Assembly (NCBI GenBank): GCA_907165275.2
Contig: OU015678.1
Span: 1,178,001 to 1,242,000, forward strand
Direction of reading: 5' to 3'
From: Zygaena filipendulae
Taxonomy: Eukaryota > Arthropoda > Insecta > Lepidoptera > Zygaenidae
Length of the DNA: 64,000 nt
The translations under genes and the position numbers were made by a program. The notes under the pieces were generated by a model that was not told the origin of the DNA, did no database searches, and saw only the letters and a list, made by a program, of their open reading frames with translations. Within the stretch, counting starts at the first letter, position 1. The number at the start of each line of letters is the position of its first letter. Positions 1 to 10,600 of this stretch are shown here, piece after piece.

Positions 1-229
1 CATAGTTACATACATACATTGCAAGTTAAGTAGAGCTTTTAATAGAGCAAGTTCTTACAAATAATTTGGTATCAAAAACGGGATTTTGTCAAAAATGGAG
101 TTACTATTGTTGACCTCTCAAGTACCTACAGAAATATTAAAGTCAGTGCAGTAGTTTGCTAGTAACGTAGGTAATTAAGGTACTTTTACGATTACGAAAG
201 ACGGGCTCCTGGAGCCTGGAGTGATGTAA

Positions 230-360
230 AGCCCGCTCCACATTCTCGCGAGAATATTGCGTGAACGCGAGAAAGCCACGAGCGCGTGAGAGCGCGTGAA
301 TGTGGAGCCGATGTTCTCCGCCGTATCTCGTGGTTTTCTCCCGAGAATGTGGAGCGGGCT
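230..360. mobile_element. 131-bp MITE with TAA duplication (PIF/Harbinger-like)
   Basis: Terminal inverted repeats AGCCCGCTCCACATTCTCG and CGAGAATGTGGAGCGGGCT match perfectly over 19 bp. TAA flanks both sides (227-229 and 361-363), a three-base duplication typical of PIF/Harbinger elements. The interior is GC-rich with further internal symmetry. No coding capacity. Confidence 0.85.
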
Positions 361-363
361 TAA

Positions 364-536
364 CAAGAATATGTAACAAGAAGTTAGACGGCCGGTGGAG
401 TATTTCGAATAATCGCGTGATCGAACAAAATTTGTCCCAATTATCGAGCGTATCGCCTCGCCGCAAGTCCTTGCCGGAGCTGTTGAATGATGTTTATTTG
501 AACTTTTTTACTCATAAGTACTTTGGAGAAATATAA
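364..536 (+). other. Possible coding remnant or exon, unidentified
   Basis: The + frame after the MITE reads KKLDGRWSISNNRVIEQNLS then QLSSVSPRRKSLPELLNDVY before a stop near 536. The composition (SVSPRRKSLPELL) looks like a phospho-linker of a real protein, and it lies upstream of the DENND2-like gene on the same strand. I see no clear splice sites, so it may be chance. Confidence 0.2.
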
Positions 537-965
537 AATTAGTATTTATTTATATTACATTAATGTCACGGTGGAATCATAGTTTCGGTGATATCACCAA
601 GCGCCCGTGGAAAACACAAAATCACCGCTAATGATGTGTATTGGCACTATTGAATTAATTATAAGTGGCTACACACAGTAATTAGTGAAATAATTTTAAA
701 ATCGATTTAAAATGACCCTTTCGGCAGAGCATGCAAGAGATATTATCTATGTCTCTTTAGATTAGGCACTGATGATGTTTGTTTCTTTTTCTTGTGTGTT
801 GTGCTGAAATAAATGTATTTTCTTCTTCTTCTTCTTCTTTTAGTTTTTATCCCTCCTGGGGCTACGCACAAATCGCTTCTTTGGCTTCTATCTATGCCAT
901 TGTGTTTCTTAGTCAATCGGACTATCTGACACTGCAATTTACTGGGAACTTACCTGTATACACTA

Positions 966-1189
966 TCCTACTAATATTATAAACGCGAAAGTCTGTAAGA
1001 ATGTATGTATGGATGGATGGATGGATGGATGTTTGTTACTCTTTCACGCAAAAACTACTGGATGGATTTAAATGAAACTTTACAATAATATATCATATAC
1101 ATCAGATTAACACATAGGGTACTTTTTATCCCGGAATTCCCGCGGGAACTCTGAAATTAACGCGGGTGAAACCGCTGGGCGCAACCAGT
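966..1189 (+). mobile_element. Short non-autonomous Helitron-like element
   Basis: It starts TCCTACTAATATTATAAACG, has (GATG)n and a TTTTTATCCCGGAATTCCCG block, and ends with the hairpin arms CGCGGGTGAAACCGCTGGGC before CAACCAGT. Related elements in the window end in CTAG followed by T, consistent with Helitron ends. No coding. Confidence 0.75.
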
Positions 1190-1369
1190 GTATAAATAAA
1201 TTCATAAACTTAGAGGCAAGTCTAGGCTAGACTAGCCTAGACTTGCCTCTAAGCTTTGAAAGCTCGCTTTGAAAGAGGAAACGTTTGTTTGCGTGACGGT
1301 AATCTCTGAACCGATTCTAAAATTTATTTCGCTGACAAGTGCCTGAGTAGTAGTATTCTCTGTTCGTCT

Positions 1370-1699
1370 AATAGGGATGTGGACTACTTTTGAAAATCAA
1401 AATTCTAATTAGTCCGTCAGTTAGAAAATAAAAAAAACAATACACACGTATTTTTTGCTTTATTAAAAAAATAAAATATACAGAGATAAAGCGCATTAAA
1501 GTTTAGGATGAGGAGGTCGTGACGTCACTAACCGCAAAACCGCCATACAAACTGTCCGAATAGTGACGTCACGCGAAATTTCAACTCAATATATCGCCGT
1601 TATTTTTGATTACGTAAAAAAAGAAAAAAATACGTGTCCAATATTTTTTAATAATCTACAAGACGGACTAAAAAATAAAAATTAGTCAACATGCCCATT
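1370..1699 (+). mobile_element. MITE-A copy 1
   Basis: Ends: AATAGGGATGTGGACTAC and GTCAACATGCCCATT (imperfect inverted repeats). Inner inverted blocks are TTAGTCCGTC and GACGGACTAA, each followed inward by an ACACGTATTTTTT-type stretch. It carries two TGACGTCA palindromes at 1520-1527 and 1564-1571. No ORF. Confidence 0.85.
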
Positions 1700-1739
1700 C
1701 TATTAGATTTCAAAAAAGGAGGAGGTACTCAATTCGACT

Positions 1740-2290
1740 GTATTTTATCTTTTTGTATATTTATTTGTTTGCTTGTTCGAAATGGATAAACTGGAAAACT
1801 ACTGAACCGATTTAAAAAAATTCTTTCACTTATAGGAAGCTACAATATTCCTGAGTAACATCAGGTACTTTCTATCCTTGTCCTCCCGCGGGAACTCCCA
1901 AATTACCTCGGGCTAAACTGTAGCGGGTCGTCTATAGTTGTTTATAATGCGGAATTGGGTATTCTCCGGGGTATGAAAATGAAAATTCTAATTAGTCCGT
2001 CAGTTAGAAAATAAAAAAATAATAGACACGTATTTTTTGCTTTTTCCAAATTTTAATTTTGAAAATAAACATAGATGAAGCGCATTAAAGTTAAGGGTGG
2101 GGGACTCGTGACGTCAATATTCAGTATAAGCCCCGTACAAACTGCACCGGGCTGTGACGTCACGCGAAATTTCAACCCAATGTATCGATGTTATTTTGTG
2201 ATTACGTAAAAAAGGCAAAAAATACGTGTCCAATATTTTTTACTAATCTACACGACGGAATAAAAAAAAAAATTTGTCAAGCAGCCAATT
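1740..2290 (+). repeat. Helitron-like remnant, then MITE-A copy 2
   Basis: 1740-1930 is a decayed Helitron-like copy (CCTCCCGCGGGAACTCC then GGCTAAACTGTAGCGGG). 1971-2290 is MITE-A of a second subfamily: it starts GTATGAAAATGAAAATTC, has GCCCCGTACAAACTGCAC between its two TGACGTCA sites, and ends AAGCAGCCAATT. Confidence 0.75.
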
Positions 2291-3099
2291 TGGTCAAATG
2301 CCTGATTTTAACATTTGACTGCGGTGTATATTATGTACATAGGACGGTCGTAAAATCAAATTGTTATCAGCGTATATGAATTCATTTTAACTTTATATAA
2401 ATATTGTGTCATATGTAAATAATTACAGTGTTGATTGTCACGTGGCGTTATATAGTCATCGATTCGATACTTTGTATATTAAAAAAATTATCCGGTAATA
2501 ATAATTGTTGCAGTAAAAAAAGTCTCCATTTTGAGTGATTCAAACTGTGATTGCAGATTGATTGTGGTTTTTTTTTTGTGTGTGCGTGTGTCTGTGTGTG
2601 TGAATTTTCACAATGGATTTCAAAGGTTTGGCTTTTAATTTTTTTTGTAGGTTTTCTGTTTTTTTTTTTGCCGTTTTTTTTTCGTTTATCAATTCGGAAT
2701 TTTGCTTTCGTTTAGGGAAAATACCTTTACTGCCTTGGCAAGTAAGTCTTCCCGAAAATTCGTTCAAAAAAATTTTAAAAAAACGTTATAAAAACACTTG
2801 ACGGATCACTGGAATGTAATTAAGTTGTTAATATTTATTTATTTAATCATTGCATCATGTAAATACAACGGAAATGTTATATGACAGATCTAAACAAAAT
2901 ATTATGAAGCGGAAAGTTTGTTTATAGTGGATAATGCTTGATCACTGCTGATTAAATCGATACTAAGAATTATTTCACTGACAGGAAGCAACATCATCCA
3001 TAAGATACGTATAGGATGCCTTTGATTCTAGAACAAAGAGCTGGTGAACCTGTCTGGATCAGCTTTTTGGTATATAATTAGGTACCCGTGTATTCGTCG
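2291..3099. other. Non-coding stretch, no gene recognised
   Basis: AT-rich with a GT-rich microsatellite (2575-2602). A 62-codon frame near 2613 is mostly Phe and Lys from T/A runs and has no recognisable motif. Confidence 0.6.
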
Positions 3100-3269
3100 T
3101 ATGAAAATCAAAATTCTAATTGGACATAGATAAGCAATAGTGTTACTCACCCTGGAGAAATTTTGAGTAAATCGTGTTTTAAAAGTATAACGCCATTTTG
3201 TGTCAACATTTTTTTATGTTTAACATTTTGTTATATATTTAAACAATGTGATAAGGTAAACAAATAATT

Positions 3270-5722
3270 CAATACTCAATACTCAATACTCAAATCATTT
3301 ATTCAAATTAGGCCCATAATGTGGCTCTTTTTGACGTCAATAAAATTACAGTTTACAGTAGACAGCACCCATAAAATATCCACCCTTCACAGCTTCCTAG
3401 TGCTATGGCTGAAGAGAAGAAGCTGCGCAACAAACTCTACAGCAGCACGCTGTCAATTTAAAATTATAATATATATTTTATAATATTAGTGGTAACCCAA
3501 CTTTAATTATGTGAGAATAATGAGCCGTAACCAGCAATAAACTACATGCGGCAGGTACAGCTAACTATAGAGACATTAGGATTAAGCATCTATACCTAAT
3601 AGTAGACCAGACATGACCAGTACCAACTGACGGCACCCGTTCACGAGTATGACGTGCTCGTAAGCCCCGCCCCGCTCAACCATATTAGAGGGAACCGAGC
3701 GACCCGACTCACACGCCACCGCCAGCGGGACATTTGAGTGAGCATGACATAATCTAGCCACTATCGTGTCAATAAAATTAATTCTTAATTTAATCAATAT
3801 GTAAGGCCGGTAATCAAATAAAAATAAAAGATAAAAAATAGAAAAGAGCAATTCATCACCAAACGTTTGTATCATTCAAATAATCCTTTACGCTATAATA
3901 GGCTTTATCGCACAAAATGCGTTTAATTAAGCTTTTAAATTTATTAATTGACAAATTAACTACATCGTTCGGTAGTTTGTTGTAAAAGCGTATACATTGT
4001 CCCTTGAAAGAATTAGAAATTTTATGGAGCCTAGTAGTGGGCACAGCAAGTTTGTCTTTATTTCTTAAGTTTATATTATGCAAATCACTGTTTTTCTTAA
4101 AGTTGCCTAAGTTTTTGTGAACATACAATAAATTCTCGTATATGTACTGAGAATATACAGTCATTATTTTATACTCGCCGAATTTAGTTCTTAATGACTC
4201 CCGAGGGCCCAACTTATAGATAGCCCGAACAGCTCGTTTTTGCAACACGAATATAGACTCGATATCCGCGGCACTACCCCACAGCAATATACCATATGAC
4301 ATAATGCTGTGGAAATAACTAAAATAAACTAAACGCGCAGTATCAATATCAGTTAATTGACGAATTTTCTTAACAGCAAAAGCAGCTGAGCTTAGTCTGC
4401 CCGATAGCTTTCCTATATGTGGGCCCCATTGTAATTTTGCGTCTAGTGTTATACCCAGAAAGACAGTTTCATCGACCAGTTCCAAATCATCATTGTTAAT
4501 TTTTACACTAGTTTTAACTTGTTTGACATTTTTTGTTACAAATCTTACACATTTAGTTTTACTGCGGTTTAGCAAGAGATTATTGGCATTAAACCAGTGT
4601 ACTATTTTAGAGAGAGCATTGTTCACATCGTCTACAGCCGATTGCTGTCTATTAACCTTAAATACTAAAGATGTATCATCTGCAAACAATACTATCTCAT
4701 GGTTCTCCCTCACCAAATAAGGCAAGTCATTTATATAAACAAGGAACAGGAATGGTCCTAATATAGATTCTTGCGGCACACCCATCACTACGGCAGATCC
4801 ATTTGATCGTTTTCCGTTGACATCAACCCTTTGGATCCTATCACTTAAATAGGAAGTAAGAAGATCCAAAGCCATGCCTCTTACTCCATAGTAGTGCAAT
4901 TTTCTGACCAACGTTGTATGCAAAACACAATCAAATGCCTTGGACAAATCACAAAACACTCCATAAGCGTCACGTGACTCCTCCCAGGCCTCAAAGATAT
5001 TTTCAATCAATTTAATTCCTGCATCAGTTGTAGAGCGACCACGAGTAAAACCGAACTGTTTGTGATGCAGTAAGTCGTTTTTATAAAAATATAAGTTAAG
5101 TTGGTCTAGCATAAGTTTTTCAAATATTTTACTAAATGTTGGTAGTACTGAAATTGGTCTAAAGTTAGTAGGGTCCGATGTATTACCTGTTTTAAACAAA
5201 GGCGTTATCTTACTATATTTCATTAGGTCAGGAAACACACCACAGTCTACACATTTATTAAATATAATAACTAAATCTGGTGCAATAATTTGAATCAACG
5301 AATTTATAATCGTAACAGAAAGCCCCCACTGATCTGCGGTTTTCTTAAGATTTATTGTCTTAAAAACTTTAAAAACATCAGATACACTTACGTGGCTAAA
5401 ATTAAATTCACTAGAACATTCTGGAACATTAGCCTTAAGAAGAGACTCCGCAATTAAGGTAGAAGAGTCTAAAGTGCTGGTTAAAGAAACTGGTATTTTA
5501 GCGAAGAAGCTTTCAAACTCATTTGCGACTTCCAAATCCGACTTAATTAATTTGCCATTAACGCATAACTCAAAAGTGGTGTCATTAAATTTTGCTTTAC
5601 CAGTTTCTTCATTAATTACTTTCCATGTGGCTTTAATTTTATCACTACTATTTTTGATCTTAGAACTGATAAAATGCGATTTAGCCAATATGCACACAGT
5701 TTTGAAAATCTTTGAGTATGAT
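3270..5722 (-). mobile_element. Non-LTR retrotransposon, 5'-truncated, RT ORF largely intact
   Basis: An open frame at 5697-3856 codes for about 613 residues of reverse transcriptase. Visible motifs: FRPISVLPTFSKIFEKL, QFGFTRGRSTTDA, VFCDLSKAFDCVLH (motif A), GVPQESILGPFLFLVYINDL (motif B; the usual PQGS glycine is Glu here), LFADDTSLVF (the catalytic box, FADD) and FLGITLD. The C-terminal part continues to KAYYSVKDYLND. Endonuclease and ORF1 regions are absent. The 3' end (low coordinates, 3270-3296) is a TTGAGTA-type tandem tail rather than poly(A). It is inserted in a MITE-B. The general type is Jockey/CR1-like; clade not determined. Confidence 0.9.
3856..5697 (-). CDS. Reverse transcriptase (non-LTR ORF2 fragment)
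   Basis: It copies retroelement RNA to DNA at a target site in complete elements. The stretch seen covers fingers, palm, thumb and the C-terminal region (about 613 residues); full-length ORF2 proteins of this type are near 900-1000 residues because they carry an N-terminal endonuclease, which is missing here. The catalytic Asp pair is present in FADD. The Gly-to-Glu change in motif B may impair it. The start is arbitrary because the element is truncated. The C-terminal 63 residues recur at 58214-58405. Confidence 0.88.
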   Translation of the reverse strand: MCILAKSHFISSKIKNSSDKIKATWKVINEETGKAKFNDTTFELCVNGKLIKSDLEVANEFESFFAKIPVSLTSTLDSSTLIAESLLKANVPECSSEFNFSHVSVSDVFKVFKTINLKKTADQWGLSVTIINSLIQIIAPDLVIIFNKCVDCGVFPDLMKYSKITPLFKTGNTSDPTNFRPISVLPTFSKIFEKLMLDQLNLYFYKNDLLHHKQFGFTRGRSTTDAGIKLIENIFEAWEESRDAYGVFCDLSKAFDCVLHTTLVRKLHYYGVRGMALDLLTSYLSDRIQRVDVNGKRSNGSAVVMGVPQESILGPFLFLVYINDLPYLVRENHEIVLFADDTSLVFKVNRQQSAVDDVNNALSKIVHWFNANNLLLNRSKTKCVRFVTKNVKQVKTSVKINNDDLELVDETVFLGITLDAKLQWGPHIGKLSGRLSSAAFAVKKIRQLTDIDTARLVYFSYFHSIMSYGILLWGSAADIESIFVLQKRAVRAIYKLGPRESLRTKFGEYKIMTVYSQYIYENLLYVHKNLGNFKKNSDLHNINLRNKDKLAVPTTRLHKISNSFKGQCIRFYNKLPNDVVNLSINKFKSLIKRILCDKAYYSVKDYLNDTNVW

Positions 5723-6201
5723 TAAAAAACGTTCTCTGACTCCCAATAAATAGTTCTGTATCAATAACTTAATTTTGTGGGTTAACATGTTATTGCTTAT
5801 CTGCGTTAGTCCGTCAGTTAGAAAATAAAAAAATAATAGACACGTATTTTTTGCTTTTTCAAATTAATGAAAAGGTACAAAAATAAAGCGCATTAAAGTT
5901 TAGGGTGGGGTCTCGTGACATCATTATTCGGTATAAGCCCCGTACAAACTGCACTAGGCTGTGACGTCACGCGAGATTTCAACTCAATGTATCACCGTTC
6001 TTTTTTTATTACTTACGGAAAAAAGAAAAAATACGTACCTATCCAATATTTTTTATCAACTTACACGACGGACTAAAAAAAAAGTTAGCCAAGTAGCCAA
6101 TTAGGAGTAATTAAGATCTTCGTATTATGACTTAAGGTACTTAATTTTCACCGCGACACGGAGAGACAGTACTCGAGGGGATTCCGAAATTGTGTCTTAT
6201 G

Positions 6202-7003
6202 CTAGTCCTAACTTCCTTACATATTATAAAACAACGTCTGTCTGTCTGTTCGCGATAAACTCGAAGACTACTGAACGGATTTTCATGCGGTTTTCACCAA
6301 TAGATAGAGTGATTCAAGAGGAAGGTTTATAAGTATAGTTTTTCTTGGAATTCCCGCGGGAACTCCGAAATTACCGCGGGTGAAACCGCGGAGCGTAGCT
6401 AGTTTATCTAAGGATTCCCGCGGTAACTCTGAAATTAATGCGGGTCAAGACTTTCGACGATTTAAAAAAAATTAATTAAGGTTGAGATAAGGTGTTTTAG
6501 TTGTGGGCCGGGGGCAGGGAGCGGGTGGGGGGCAACTGCGTCCCCGCCCTTCCCTTCCCCCTCACTCTCTATGGATTCTCTGCAGCCGTTATCAACGAGT
6601 TTATGTTCTAGTACCTCTATAATAGACAAAATCAACAAAACTTAACTTGCGAAAACAGCAAACGCTTCACGGAGTGTTGAGAAATCTAAAATTGATGTTA
6701 AAAAAAGTAAAAGTTAATTTTCAACGCGCCGCGCGCCGGTTCAACCTTCGACTGTAAAACCTTTGTTTTTTTCCTAAGTATGTACCTACTTGAGAAATTA
6801 ATTCGGTTCGTTGCTTTATAAGTATATTAGCTGTCCCGCGCGGTTTCACCCGCGGTAATTTCGGGACAAAAAGTACCCCATGTCCTGCTCTGTACCCCTG
6901 ACAACGTGTATGCAAAATTTCATAATGATCGATTGAGTCGTTGAGGCGTGAAAGCGTAACAAACAAACAAACTCACTGGCATTCATAGTATTAGTGTGGA
7001 TTT
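6202..7003. repeat. Two Helitron-like copies in opposite orientation
   Basis: 6202-6402 (+) ends CCGCGGAGCGTAGCTAG before TT. About 6826-7003 (-) begins AGCTGTCCCGCGCGGTTTCA and ends near a TATTAGTGTGGA remnant. The GC-rich stretch between them (6500-6560) is unassigned. Confidence 0.7.
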
Positions 7004-7491
7004 ACTCGCGTGGTACCTACACGCCTTGACCGTCCCCTATTGCAGTGTTAATATAGAGTTTCATCGGATTCAGATTATTCTTTTTCCACATTAATTTTGT
7101 AAAAATAAAAATGAATGTTCGTATGTTTGTCCTCTATGTGTTTATAAACCATTGGTCCGATTGTGATGAAACTTATTTTTTTTAATTAATTGTTGCTGTA
7201 GTTTATTTTAATTTATAATCTATAACTATCTAATAATAATTTTAATCCTCATAGTTAATGTTGGCATTTCAACAAATTAGTTCTGAATTGCACGAGCCCT
7301 CTGTACTCTAGAGGGGAGTGATTGAAAACCAGCGCTGCTCGGGACCTAAGTCACGAGCAGCTCACGCTGAATCACTTCCTTTTGCCTATAATAATTGGCT
7401 AAGTTTAATTTTTTTTTTGTACACCTTTTTGATGGCAATAAACAATTTTATTATTATTATTATTAAATGTCTGTCTGTCTGTCTGTTGCAG

Positions 7492-7600
7492 CTGAACCGT
7501 CTGATGAACGAGATATACGACACGGTGACAGCTGCTTGCAACATGGACGACCAGCGGCCCGGCGCCTTCCCCACTGAGCCCGACGGCGCCAGCTGTGAGG
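7492..7600 (+). CDS. DENND2: DENND2-like exon a (first one recognised)
   Basis: The acceptor is tgttgcag before 7492 and the donor is G|GTACGT at 7600/7601. It reads LNRLMNEIYDTVTAAC.. in phase 0 and leaves one G, which joins AT of the next exon to make Asp. No start codon is evident, so more exons are expected upstream, possibly outside the window. A MITE-A copy begins only about 10 bp after the donor. The polypyrimidine tract contains a (CTGT)n run. This exon is less certain than the others because it has no recognised domain, but the phase fit supports it. Confidence 0.72.
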
Positions 7601-10600
7601 GTACGTGGAGAATAGGGGTGTGGACTACTTTTGAAAATCAAAATTCTAATTATAGTCCATCAGTTAGAAAATAGAAAAAAAAACAATAGACACGTATTTT
7701 TTGTGTTTTCAAATAAAAATATACAGAGATAAAGCGCGTTAAAGCTTAGAGGGTGGGGGCTCGTGACGTCACTAACCGCTACAAGCCGCCATACAAACTG
7801 CACCGGGTTGTGACGTCACGCGAAATTTCAACTCAATATCGCCGTCATTTTTTGATTACGTAAAAAAAAGAAAAAACGGACTACTGAAAAAAAATTTATT
7901 TAATATGCCCATTATACGGTCGCCTGGTAGATGTCGCTCTCGAGCGGTAACGCCGCCATTTTTAACCGACGTTGTTTACAATCAGCTGTTTTCTCGCGGT
8001 TTCTTGGAAATCCCGCGGGAATTCCGCGATAAAAACTACCCTGTCTGGAAAACTTCCTAGAAATTAAAGAATTTTTGAAATCGGTGCAATAGTTTTTGGC
8101 GTTGATCCATTACAGACAAATATACAAAAAAAATCTAATCTTTTCTCTTTTTTTTTAATTAGTATTGATATACATAGAAGTATAGACTAGCAGTTCTCCC
8201 GCGGTTTCAGCCGCATGAATTTCGGTAAGCTGTTTTCACCACCCGTGAAGTAGCATCACCATGCGTGCGCTGAAGGCGTTAGTATCCTACTAATATTACG
8301 CGAAAGTTTCTAAGAATGGATGGATGGATGGATGTTTGTTACTCTTTCACCCAAAAACTACTAGATGACTTTAAATGAAACTTTACAATAATATAGCTTA
8401 TACATCAGATTAAAACATAGGTTACTTTTTATCCCGGAATTCCCGCGGAAACTCTGAAATTAACGAGGGCACAACTAATGTAGTATAATAGTTCTGTGGA
8501 TGAAATGCAATTTTTTATGATTAACTCTATCTGCAGCATATTTTTTTTTTTTTTTTTGAACATGACATTACAAAGTTTCCACTAATAGTACCTACCACAA
8601 AACTGACACTTTTGGCATTTATTAAATTTGCAAAATCAAACTATTTTTTTATATAATGAGTTATATTGCAGGAGTATTATTAAAATCGCAATCGGTACTG
8701 AATAAATAAATAATTAATTAATTAAAAAGTGAAAATGGCGTGGAAATTTCGACACTACGTTACCTAATTTGGTGGCTGAAACGCCAGCGCTAACGATTCT
8801 AATCAGAGTTGCTTTGTATTAAGACGAGTCTTATGTAACTTGAGTGATTAATTAATTAATTATTAAAATCAGTCTTGAGAGGTGACGCGGGCTTAGACGA
8901 CATTTGAACAATATGTTTTATCATACTGTTCTGCCATTATCAATTCATCCCTACTAATAGTATTATAAATTCGAAAGTAACTGTCTGTCTATCTGTTTGT
9001 CTGTTACGCTTTCACGCCTTAACGGCTCAACGGATCATCATGAAATTTTGCATACACGTTGTCAGGGATACATAGATGTTATTATGTGTATATCTGAAAG
9101 TGAGTTTGTTTGTTACGCTACCTACTGAACGGATTGTCATACGGTTTCCAACAATAGATAGAGTGATTCAAGACGACTGTTAATACGTATAGTTTATCCT
9201 GGAATTCCCACGGGAACTCCAAACCCGCGGGGGTGACAGTTAGTAGGTAATAATAAGTATATAAAAATCTATCTATCTGTCTGTCTGTTACGCTGTCACG
9301 CCTTAACTATTCAACCGATTGTCATGAAATTTTGCATGTACACGTTGTCAAGGGTACAGAGAAGAACATAGGGTACTGTTTCTGTAATTCCCGCGGGAAC
9401 TCCGAAATTAACGCGAGTGAAACCGCGGGGCACAGCTAGTATTAATATAAAGAGGTAAATTATATCAGTAATTTTTTTAAAGTTTGCATGTCCCTAGGGA
9501 GGGATTCTGAAAAATCTGTAAATTACTTCTCTGATAGAAAGCTAATAATTTGATACTTTTATCTTGATACTAGTAGTGCCCCGCGTTTTCATCCGCGTTA
9601 ATTTCAGAGTTTCCGGGGGAATTCGGGGATAAAAATTACTCTATGTGTTAATCTGATGTATAAGCTATATTATTGTAAAGTTTCATTTAAATCCATTCAG
9701 TAGTTTTTACGTGAAAGAGTAACAAACATCCAGCCATCCATCCATACATTCTTACAAACTTTCGCGTTTATAATATTAGTAGGATAAAGAGTTAGCTACT
9801 TTATTCTGTGACATCAAAAAGCATTCGAGCCCTTTTTTTTCTTTTCGTTTTCGCCGTACGAACCCTCAGAGACATACCGCGATCAAAATCAGCCAACCAA
9901 TATTTTATGTTTAGTTTGTTGCAATGAATTTGTTTGCGAATTTGCTATATTGTTTTTAAACCTTGTGTGTGTCTGTTGCGCAATAAAAAATTAATCTATT
10001 CTGTTCTGTTCTATTCTAAACTATCCATCTTGTATGACCTTCCAGATTCCGTTAAACTCTCGAGGAGTTTGACGGAGAAACGCAAGAACTACGTGCGCCG
10101 CGTCTCCTCGCGGGTCGCGTATCTGGACTCCAAGAATCCGAAGTCGACCCGCTTCCGCCACCAGACGTCGGTCTGCAGCTACAAATCGGAAATCGTCGAC
10201 GGCCAACAGCACTACGCGACTTTCCGCTCGTGGAAGAGTTTCCGAACGTCCTCCACCGCCAACATGGCGGACGCGCGCGATCTGACAGATTCCAAATTCA
10301 ACCTGACCGATTCGCGCGGCAACGTGATGCGCGAAGACTTCACGGCCAGTACGGAGAGCGTGGACGGTATGTCCATAGATGGGAAGACGGGGTGCGTGGA
10401 CATAGGATTGCCGTTCGAGCCCAGGGAGAGAGGATTGTTCAACGTTTGCCTGCTGGTCGGATTGAATTATATGAGCGGGCAGGCTTATGTGAAGAGCGTG
10501 TTTCCTAGTCAGGTAAAAACTTCTTAAAATATGTAAATTACTAACCGAGCCCTTATTCTCTATGACCAACAACATTGTTCGCCCATAACGCGCGTCCCAA

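Larger units (their letters stand above)
3121..5806 (+). repeat. MITE-B copy split by the retrotransposon
   Basis: The left half begins GGACATAGATAAGCAATAGT (3121) and the right half ends AACATGTTATTGCTTATCTG (about 5785-5804). Together they match the uninterrupted copies at 21457-21691 and 62073-62307. The interruption lies at AATT/ATTAAAAAA. Confidence 0.8.
3100..6103 (+). repeat. MITE-A copy 3, split by MITE-B and the retrotransposon
   Basis: The left piece (about 3100-3120, TATGAAAATCAAAATTCTAATT) and the right piece (5807-6103, beginning AGTCCGTCAGTTAG) join into one MITE-A copy. Between them lie the MITE-B left part (3121-3269), the retrotransposon, and the MITE-B right part (5723-5806, ending GTTATTGCTTATCTGCG). 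The right piece has one intact TGACGTCA (near 5960). Confidence 0.8.

Noticed and set aside
2613..2801. 62-codon frame as an upstream exon of the DENND2-like gene
   Set aside because: Phe/Lys-rich translation of T and A runs; no conserved feature, although a GTAAGT-like donor is present.
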